Below, in pieces: positions 55,000 to 64,000 of a stretch of 64,000 nt of DNA (its first letter is position 1; each line of letters starts with the position of its first letter). A program made the translations under genes and the position numbers. The stretch is from Argentina anserina (lineage: Eukaryota; Streptophyta; Magnoliopsida; Rosales; Rosaceae), in assembly GCF_933775445.1 (NCBI RefSeq), contig NW_026089441.1, forward strand, positions 310,001 through 374,000, read 5' to 3'. Under the pieces are notes generated by a model. It was not told the origin of the DNA and ran no database searches. It saw nothing but the letters and a program-made list of their open reading frames with translations.

Positions 55000-55143
55000 G
55001 AAACTCGCATCAGAAGCCTTATAGAAAGATACACAAACGATGTAAAGATACACAATTGGAATAGTAAAGATACGCAATCGATGTAAAGATACTCAGTTTG
55101 AAAGAAACACACTCCCACACTTGCAAAACTCTCAAATACAATA
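55000..55143 (+). repeat. 144-bp monomer with a 45-bp internal deletion
   Basis: After CTTATAGAAA the unit reads GATACACAAACGATG (55028 onward) where normal units read GATACTCAAACGAG. A 23+22 bp pair is missing between two GATAC motifs, and an L unit of 189 bp becomes 144 bp, as counted. The result is best explained by exchange or slippage between two AAAGATAC copies inside one monomer. Confidence 0.85.
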
Positions 55144-58100
55144 GAAACTCGCATCAGAAGCCTTACATAAAGATACTCAAACGAGAAATGAAAAGATACA
55201 GAATTGGAATAGTAAAGATACGCAAACGATGTAAAGATACACAATTGGAATAGTAAAGATACGCAAACGATGTAAAGATACTCAGTTTGAAAGAAACACA
55301 CTCCCACACTTGCAAAACTCTCAAATACAATAGAAACTCGCATCAGAAGCCTTACAGAAAGATACTCAAACGAGAAATGAAAATATACACAATTGGAATA
55401 ATAAAGATATGCAAACGATTCAAAGATACACAATTGGAATAATAAAGATACGCAAACGATGTAAAGATACTCAGTTTGAAAGAAACACACTCCCACACTT
55501 GCAAAACTCTCAAATACAATATAACTCGCATCGGAAGCCTTACAGAAAGATACTCAAACGAGAAATGAAAAGATACAGAATTGGAATAGTAAAGATACGC
55601 AAACGATGTAAAGATACACAATTGGAATAGTAAAGATACGCAAACGATGTAAAGATACTCAGTTTGAAAGAAACACACTCCCACACTTGCAAAACTCTCA
55701 AATACAATAGAAACTCGCAAAAGAAAGCCTTACATAAAGATACTCAAACGAGAAATGAAAAGATACACAATTGGAATAGTAAAGATACGCAATCGATGTA
55801 AAGATACTCAATTGTAATAGTAAAGATACGCAAACGATGTAAAGATACTCAGTTTGAAAGAAACACACTCCCACACTTGCAAAACTCTCAAATACAATAG
55901 AAACTCGCATCAGAAGCCTTACAGAAAGATACTCAAACGAGAAATGAAAAGATACACAATTGGAATAGTAAAGATACGCAAACGATGTAAAGATACTCAG
56001 TTTGAAAGAAACACACTCCCACACTTGCAAAACTCTCAAATTCAATAGAAACTCGCATCAGAAAGCCTTACAGAAAGATACTCAAACGAGAAATGAAAAG
56101 ATACATAATTGGAATAGTAAAGATACGCAATCGATGTAAAGATTCTCAGTTTGAAAGAAACACACTCCCACACTTGCAAAACTCTCAAATACAATAGAAA
56201 CTCGCATCAGAAGCCTTACAAAAAGATACTCAAACGAGAAATGAAAAGATACAGAATTGGAATAGTAAAGATACGCAAACGATGTAAAGATACACAATTG
56301 GAATAGTAAAGATACGCAAGCGATGTAAAGATACTCAGTTTGAAAGAAACACACTCCCACACTTGCAAAACTCTCAAATTCAATAGAAACTCGCATCAGA
56401 AAGCCTTACAGAAAGATACTCAAACGAGAAATGAAAAGATACATAATTGGAATAGTAAAGATACGCAATCGATGTAAAGATTCTCAGTTTGAAAGAAACA
56501 CACTCCCACACTTACAAAACTCTCAAATACAATAGAAACTCGCATCAGAAGCCTTACAAAAAGATACTCAAATGAGAAATGAAAAGATACAGAATTGGAA
56601 TAGTAAAGATACGCAATCGATGTAAAGATACACAATTGGAATAGTAAAGATACGCAAACGATGTAAAGATACTCGGTTTGAAAGAAACACACTCCCACAC
56701 TTGCAAAACTCTAAAATTCAATAGAAACTCGCATCAGAAAGCCTTATAGAAAGATACTCAAACGAGAAATGAAAAGATACACAATTGGAATAGTAAAGAT
56801 ACGCAATCGATGTAAAGATACTCAGTTTGAAAGAAACACACTCCCACACTTGCAAAACTCTCAAATTCAATAGAAACTCGCATCAGAAGCCTTACAGAAA
56901 GATACTCAAACGAGAAATGAAAAGATACAGAATTGGAATAGTAAAGATACGCAAACGATGTAAAGATACACAATTGGAATAGTAAAGATACGCAAGCGAT
57001 GTAAAGATACTCAGTTTGAAAGAAACACACTCCCACACTTGCAAAACTCTCAAATTCAATAGAAACTCGCATCAGAAAGCCTTACAGAAAGATACTCAAA
57101 CGAGAAATGAAAAGATACACAATTGGAATAGTAAAGATACGCAATCGATGTAAAGATACTCAGTTTGAAAGAAACACACTCCCACACTTGCAAAACTCTC
57201 AAATTCAATAGAAACTCGCATCAGATACCCGTTCAGAAAGATACTCAAACGAGAATTTAAAAGATACACAATTGGAATAGTAAAGATACGCAAACGCTGT
57301 AAAGATACACAATTGGAATAGTAAAGATACGCAAACGATTTAAAGATACTCAGTTTGAAAGAAACACACTCCCACACTTGCAAAACTCTCAAATTCAATA
57401 GAAACTCCCATCAGATACTCGTTCAGAAAGATACTCAAACGAGAATTGAAAAGATACACAATTGGAATAGTAAAGATACGCAAAGGATGTAAAGATACTC
57501 AGTTTGAAAGAAACACACTCCAACACTTGCAAAACTCTCAAATACAATAGAAACTCGCATCAGAAGTCTTACAGAAAGATACTCAAACGAGAAATGAAAA
57601 GATACACAATTGGAATAGTAAAGATACGCAAACGATGTAAAGATACACAATTGGAATAGTAAAGATACGCAAACGATGTAAAGATACTCAGTATGAAAGA
57701 AACACACTCCCACACTTGCAAAACTCTCAAATACAATAGAAACTCGCATCAGAAGCCTTACAGAAAGATACTCAAACGAGAAATGAAAAGATACAGAATT
57801 GGAATAGTAAAGATACGCAAACGATGTAAAGATACACAATTGGAATAGTAAAGATACGCAAGCGATGTAAAGATACTCAGTTTGAAAGAAACACACTCCC
57901 ACACTTGCAAAACTCTCAAATTCAATAGAAACTCGCATCAGAAAGCCTTACAGAAAGATACTCAAACGAGAAATGAAAAGATAGACAATTGGAATAGTAA
58001 AGATACGCAATCGATGTAAAGATACTCAGTTTGAAAGAAACACACTCCCACACTTGCAAAACTCTCAAATACAATAGAAACTCGCATCAGAAGCCTTACA

Positions 58101-59279
58101 GAAAGATACTCAAACGAGAAATGAAAATATACACAATTGGAATAATAAAGATACGCAAACGATGTAAAGATACACAAATAGAATAGTAAAGATACGCAAA
58201 CGATGTAAAGATACTCTGTTTGAAAGAAACACAGTCCCACACTTGCAAAACTCTCAAATTCAATAGAAACTACCATCAGATACTCGTTCAGAAAGATACT
58301 CAAACGAGAATTGAAAAGATACACAATTGGAATAGTAAAGATACGCAAACGATGTAAAGATACTCAGTTTGAAAGAAACACACTCCAACACTTGCAAAAC
58401 TCTCAAATACAATAGAAACTCGCATCAGAAGCCTTACAGAAAGATACTCAAACGAGAAATGAAAAGATACACAATTGGAATAGTAAAGATACGCAAACGA
58501 TGTAAAGATACACAATTGGAATAGTAAAGATACGCAAACGATGTAAAGATACTCAGTATGAAAGAAACACACTCCCACACTTGCAAAACTCTCAAATACA
58601 ATAGAAACTCGCATCAGAAGCCTTACAGAAACATACTCAAACGAGAAATGAAAAGATACAGAATTGGAATAGTAAAGATACGCAAACGATGTAAAGATAC
58701 ACAATTGGAATAGTAAAGATACGCAAACGATGTAAAGATACTCAGTTTGAAAGAAACACACTCCCACACTTGCAAAACTCTCAAATTCAATAGAAACTCG
58801 CATCAGAAAGCCTTATAGAAAGATACTCAAACGAGAAATGAAAAGATACACAATTTGAATAGTAAAGATACGCAATCGATGTAAAGATACTCAGTTTGTA
58901 AGAAACACACTCCCACACTTGCAAAACTCTCAAATACAATAGAAACTCGCATCAGAAGCCTTACAGAAAGATACTCAAACGAGGAATGAAAAGATACAGA
59001 ATTGGAATAGTAAAGATACGCAAACGATGTAAAGATACACAATTGGAATAGTAAAGATACGCAAGCGATGTAAAGATACTCAGTTTGAAAGAAACACACT
59101 CCCACACTTGCAAAACTCTCAAATTCAATAGAAACTCGCATCAGAAAGCCTTACAGAAAGATACTCAAACGAGAAATGAAAAGATACACAATTGGAATAG
59201 TAAAGATACGCAAACGATGTAAAGATACTCAGTTTGAAAGAAACACACTCCCACACTTGCAAAACTCTCAAATTCAATA

Positions 59280-60443
59280 GAAACTCGCATCAGAAAGCCT
59301 TACAGAAAGATACTCAAACGAGAAATGAAAAGATACACAATTGGAATAGTAAAGATACGCAATCGATGTAAAGATTCTCCGTTTGAAAGAAACACACTCG
59401 CACACTTGCAAAACTCTCAAATACAATAGAAACTCGCATCAGAAGCCTTACAAAAAGATACTCAAATGAGAAATGAAAAGATACAGAATTGGAATAGTAA
59501 AGATACGCAATCGATGAAAAGATACACAATTGGAATAGTAAAGATACGCAAACGATGTAAAGATACTCGGTTTGAAAGAAACACACTCCCACACTTGCAA
59601 AACTCTAAAATTCAATAGAAACTCGCATCAGAAAGCTTTATAGAAAGATACTCAAACGAGAAATGAAAAGATACACAATTGGAATAGTAAAGATAAGCAA
59701 TCGATGTAAAGATACTCAGTTTGAAAGAAACACACTCCCACACTTGCAAAACTCTCAAATACAATAGAAACTCGCATCAGAAGGCTTACAGAAAGATACT
59801 CAAACGAGAAATGAAAAGATACAGAATTGGAATAGTAAAGATAAGCAAACGATGTAAAGATACACAATTGGAATAGTAAAGATACGCAAGCGATGTAAAG
59901 ATACTCAGTTTGAAAGAAACACACTCCCACACTTGCAAAACTCTCAAATTCAATAGAAACTCGCATCAGAAAGCCTTACAGAAAGATACTCAAACGAGAA
60001 ATGAAAAGATACACAATTGGAATAGTAAAGATACGCAATCGATGTAAAGATACTCAGTTTGAAAGAAACACACTCCCACACTTGCAAAACTCTCAAATTC
60101 AATAGAAACTCCCATCAGATACTCGTTCAGAAAGCTACTCAAACGAGAATTGAAAAGATACACAATTGGAATAGTAAAGATACGCAAAGGATGTAAAGAT
60201 ACTCAGTTTGAAAGAAACACACTCCAACACTTGCAAAACTCTCAAATACAATAGAAACTCGCATCAGAAGCCTTACAGAAAGATACTCAAACGAGAAATG
60301 AAAAGATACAGAATTGGAATAGTAAAGATACGCAAACGATGTAAAGATACACAATTGGAATAGTAAAGATACGCAAGCGATGTAAAGATACTCAGTTTGA
60401 AAGAAACACAGTCCCACACTTGCAAAACTCTCAAATTCAATAG
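59280..60443 (+). repeat. Block copy 3 of the terminal segment
   Basis: Unit starts 59280, 59429, 59618, 59767, 59956, 60105, 60254 and 60443 match 61985 to 63148 at a constant offset of 2,705 bp. The match includes AGAAGGCTTACAG, GATAAGCAAACG, AGAAAGCTACTC and CAAAGGATG. It is one member of the five-copy family. Confidence 0.85.
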
Positions 60444-61984
60444 AAACTCGCATCAGAAAGCCTTACAGAAAGATACTCAAACGAGAAATGAAAAGATACA
60501 CAATTGGAATAGTAAGGATACGCAATCGATGTAAAGATACTCAGTTTGAAAGAAACACACTCCCACACTTGCAAAACTCTCAAATACAATAGAAACTCGC
60601 ATCAGAAGCCTTACAGAAAGATACTCAAACGAGAAATGAAAAGATACAGAATTGGAATAGTAAAGATACGCAAACAATGTAAAGATACACAATTGGAATA
60701 GTAAAGATACGCAAGCGATGTAAAGATACTCAGTTTGAAAGAAACACACTCCCACACTTGCAAAACTCTCAAATTCAATAGAAACTCGCATCAGATACCC
60801 GTTCAGAAAGATACTCAAACGAGAATTGAAAAGATACACAATTGGAATAGTAAAGATACGCAAACGCTGTAAAGATACACAATTGGAATAGTAAAGATAC
60901 GCAAACGATTTAAAGATACTCAGTTTGAAAGAAACACACTCCCACACTTGCAAAACTCTCAAATTCAATAGAAACTCCCATCAGATACTCGTTCAGAAAG
61001 ATACTCAAACGAGAATTGAAAAGATACACAATTGGAATAGTAAAGATACGCAAACGATGTAAAGATACTCAGTTTGAAAGAAACACACTCCAACACTTGC
61101 AAAACTCTCAAATACAATAGAAACTCGCATCAGAAGCCTTACAGAAAGATACTCAAACGAGAAATGAAAAGATACACAATTGGAATAGTAAAGATACGCA
61201 AACGATGTAAAGATACTCAGTTTGAAAGAAACACACTCCCACACTTGCAAAACTCTCAAATTCAATAGAAACTCGCATCAGATACCCGTTCAGAAAGATA
61301 CTCAAACGAGAATTGAAAAGATACACAATTGGAATAGTAAAGATACGCAAACGCTGTAAAGATACACAATTGGAATAGTAAAGATACGCAAACGATTTAA
61401 AGATACTCAGTTTGAAAGAAACACACTCCCACACTTGCAAAACTCTCAAATTCAATAGAAACTCCCATCAGATACTCGTTCAGAAAGATACTCAAACGAG
61501 AATTGAAAAGATACACAATTGGAATAGTAAAGATACGCAAACGATGTAAAGATACTCAGTTTGAAAGAAACACACTCCAACACTTGCAAAACTCTCAAAT
61601 ACAATAGAAACTCGCATCAGAAGCCTTACAGAAAGATACTCAAACGAGAAATGAAAAGATACACAATTGGAATAGTAAAGATACGCAAACGATGTAAAGA
61701 TACACAATTGGAATAGTAAAGATACGCAAACGATGTAAATATACTCAGTATGAAAGAAACACACTCCCACACTTGCAAAACTCTCAAATACAATAGAAAC
61801 TCGCATCAGAAGCCTTACAGAAAGATACTCAAACGAGAAATGAAAAGATACAGAATTGGAATAGTAAAGATAAGCAAACGATGTAAAGATACACAATTGG
61901 AATAGTAAAGATACGCAAACGATGTAAAGATACTCAGTTTGAAAGAAACACACTCCCACACTTGCAAAACTCTCAAATTCAATA

Positions 61985-63485
61985 GAAACTCGCATCAGAA
62001 AGCCTTACAGAAAGATACTCAAACGAGAAATGAAAAGATACACAATTGGAATAGTAAAGATACGCAATCGATGTAAAGATTCTCCGTTTGAAAGAAACAC
62101 ACTCGCACACTTGCAAAACTCTCAAATACAATAGAAACTCGCATCAGAAGCCTTACAAAAAGATACTCAAATGAGAAATGAAAAGATACAGAATTGGAAT
62201 AGTAAAGATACGCAATCGATGAAAAGATACACAATTGGAATAGTAAAGATACGCAAACGATGTAAAGATACTCGGTTTGAAAGAAACACACTCCCACACT
62301 TGCAAAACTCTAAAATTCAATAGAAACTCGCATCAGAAAGCTTTATAGAAAGATACTCAAACGAGAAATGAAAAGATACACAATTGGAATAGTAAAGATA
62401 AGCAATCGATGTAAAGATACTCAGTTTGAAAGAAACACACTCCCACACTTGCAAAACTCTCAAATACAATAGAAACTCGCATCAGAAGGCTTACAGAAAG
62501 ATACTCAAACGAGAAATGAAAAGATACAGAATTGGAATAGTAAAGATAAGCAAACGATGTAAAGATACACAATTGGAATAGTAAAGATACGCAAGCGATG
62601 TAAAGATACTCAGTTTGAAAGAAACACACTCCCACACTTGCAAAACTCTCAAATTCAATAGAAACTCGCATCAGAAAGCCTTACAGAAAGATACTCAAAC
62701 GAGAAATGAAAAGATACACAATTGGAATAGTAAAGATACGCAATCGATGTAAAGATACTCAGTTTGAAAGAAACACACTCCCACACTTGCAAAACTCTCA
62801 AATTCAATAGAAACTCCCATCAGATACTCGTTCAGAAAGCTACTCAAACGAGAATTGAAAAGATACACAATTGGAATAGTAAAGATACGCAAAGGATGTA
62901 AAGATACTCAGTTTGAAAGAAACACACTCCAACACTTGCAAAACTCTCAAATACAATAGAAACTCGCATCAGAAGCCTTACAGAAAGATACTCAAACGAG
63001 AAATGAAAAGATACAGAATTGGAATAGTAAAGATACGCAAACGATGTAAAGATACACAATTGGAATAGTAAAGATACGCAAGCGATGTAAAGATACTCAG
63101 TTTGAAAGAAACACAGTCCCACACTTGCAAAACTCTCAAATTCAATAGAAACTCGCATCAGAAAGCCTTACAGAAAGATACTCAAACGAGAAATGAAAAG
63201 ATACACAATTGGAATAGTAAAGATACGCAATCGATGTAAAGATTCTCAGTTTGAAAGAAACACACTCCCACACTTGCAAAACTCTCAAATACAATAGAAA
63301 CTCGCATCAGAAGCCTTACAAAAAGATACTCAAACGAGAAATGAAAAGATACAGAATTGGAATAGTAAAGATAAGCAAACGATGTAAAGATACACAATTG
63401 GAATAGTAAAGATACGCAAACGATGTAAAGATACTCAGTTTGAAAGAAACACACTCCCACACTTGCAAAACTCTCAAATTCAATA
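61985..63485 (+). repeat. 1,501-bp nine-monomer repeat, restarted at 63486
   Basis: Units of 149,189,149,189,149,149,189,149,189 bp sum to 1,501 and the pattern restarts at 63486, continuing to the window end. About 514 bp of the second copy is visible and matches. A true HOR period of 1,501 bp beyond the window is possible but cannot be confirmed here. Confidence 0.8.
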
Positions 63486-64000
63486 GAAACTCGCATCAGA
63501 AAGCCTTACAGAAAGATACTCAAACGAGAAATGAAAAGATACACAATTGGAATAGTAAAGATACGCAATCGATGTAAAGATTCTCCGTTTGAAAGAAACA
63601 CACTCGCACACTTGCAAAACTCTCAAATACAATAGAAACTCGCATCAGAAGCCTTACAAAAAGATACTCAAATGAGAAATGAAAAGATACAGAATTGGAA
63701 TAGTAAAGATACGCAATCGATGAAAAGATACACAATTGGAATAGTAAAGATACGCAAACGATGTAAAGATACTCGGTTTGAAAGAAACACACTCCCACAC
63801 TTGCAAAACTCTAAAATTCAATAGAAACTCGCATCAGAAAGCTTTATAGAAAGATACTCAAACGAGAAATGAAAAGATACACAATTGGAATAGTAAAGAT
63901 AAGCAATCGATGTAAAGATACTCAGTTTGAAAGAAACACACTCCCACACTTGCAAAACTCTCAAATACAATAGAAACTCGCATCAGAAGGCTTACAGAAA

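Larger units (their letters stand above)
54661..62959 (+). repeat. Local monomer subfamily with CAGATACTCG/CAGATACCCG
   Basis: Ten units starting at 54661, 57211, 57401, 58266, 60105, 60781, 60971, 61268, 61458 and 62810 replace AAAGCCTTACAG by ATACTCGTTCAG or ATACCCGTTCAG. Most also read GAGAATTGAAAAG for GAGAAATGAAAAG. The change adds another GATAC motif to the 28-bp segment without altering length. Several carry GAAACTCCCATC. I saw this form nowhere else in the window, so it arose and spread locally. Confidence 0.88.
1..64000 (+). repeat. Satellite DNA array, 148/189/230-bp monomer family
   Basis: The window is filled end to end by one tandem repeat family in a single orientation. Every unit carries the landmarks GAAACTCGCATCAG, CAAACGAGAAATGAAAAG, ACACAATTGGAATAG, GTAAAGATACGC and CACTCCCACACTTGC in the same order. 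A canonical unit is about 47% A on the plus strand with 35% G+C. Unit length is 148/149, 189/190 or 230/231 bp according to how many copies of a 41-bp internal module it holds. I found no inversion, insertion or unique interval, and both edges fall inside the array, so its true length exceeds 64 kb. A centromeric or heterochromatic satellite is the likely identity, but nothing here proves a centromere. I do not recognise the family. Confidence 0.97.
52931..64000 (+). repeat. Terminal segment with five copies of a repeated block
   Basis: The block opens at 53269, 56386, 59280, 61985 and 63486 with the same S-L-S-L start. Copies 1 and 2 share CAAATGAG, CTCGGTTTG and CTCTAAAATTC. Copies 3, 4 and 5 share these plus the derived GATTCTCCG, CACTCGCACAC, CGATGAAAAG, GCTTTATAG and GATAAGCAATCG. 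L units with CAAGCGATG are typical of the whole segment. The last copy is cut by the window edge. Confidence 0.85.

Noticed and set aside
1..64000. CRISPR array
   Set aside because: CRISPR needs short identical repeats separated by unique spacers. Here the whole unit is repeated, with no unique spacers and no cas genes.
1..64000. A repetitive protein gene with in-frame tandem repeats
   Set aside because: Frame would require unit lengths divisible by three. S units (148/149 bp) and 190-bp L units are frequent and break any frame every few hundred bases.
1..64000. CENP-B box or other known centromere protein site
   Set aside because: The canonical unit has no CGGG core on either strand and nothing close to the CENP-B consensus. 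Centromere identity cannot be supported by a known motif.
1..64000. Telomere repeats, transposon ends, tRNA or rRNA genes
   Set aside because: I looked for TTAGGG/TTTAGGG-type runs, terminal inverted repeats with unique interiors, and conserved RNA gene blocks. Every stretch is accounted for by the satellite monomer.

Overview
The whole 64,000-base window is one uninterrupted tandem array of a single A-rich satellite family. Every monomer is in the same head-to-tail orientation, and both window edges fall inside the array. I see no gene, RNA gene, transposon, telomere repeat or unique sequence. The organism cannot be named from this. A gap-free satellite this long with layered higher-order repeats (HORs) points to a eukaryotic chromosome, most likely centromeric or other constitutive heterochromatin, assembled from long reads. 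That assignment is inference.

Monomer architecture. The basic unit is 148 bp (149 bp when GAAGCC reads GAAAGCC). One canonical unit has about 47% A, 20% C, 15% G and 18% T. It is built from segments that each begin GATAC or GAAAC, with lengths 28, 23, 22, 19, 16 and 40 bp. The 22+19 bp pair forms a 41-bp module that occurs once (S, 148/149 bp), twice (L, 189/190 bp) or three times (X, 230/231 bp). Rare forms are a 170-bp unit that has lost one 19-bp segment and a 144-bp unit that has lost a 45-bp pair. About 360 monomers fit in the window.

Layout. 1-11.4 kb: an irregular S/L mosaic rich in the ATCGAT variant. 11.53-20.40 kb: regular S-L-L trimers (528 bp) inside a super-repeat (717 + 529 + n x 528 bp) with n = 3, 1, 2, 0. 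20.74-27.6 kb: a 2,488-bp, 14-monomer HOR in almost three near-identical copies. 27.6-41.4 kb: a mosaic of related blocks, including a 1,662-bp HOR and three copies of a block of about 2.1 kb. 41.4-46.7 kb: a 2,067-bp duplication with one monomer deleted in one copy. 46.68-51.5 kb: a 2,410-bp, 14-monomer HOR in two copies, overlapping a 1,097-bp six-monomer repeat that runs to 52.9 kb. 53.3-64.0 kb: a repeated block seen five times, with a local monomer subfamily carrying CAGATACTCG.

There are no genes to act together. The many open frames on the minus strand, up to 377 codons, come from strand composition and from the L unit being 189 bp, a multiple of three. The interest lies in the repeat's hierarchy and in the readable history of unequal exchange, segment deletion and local amplification. 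Offsets and unit lengths were counted by eye from the sequence; identity levels are visual impressions, not alignments.
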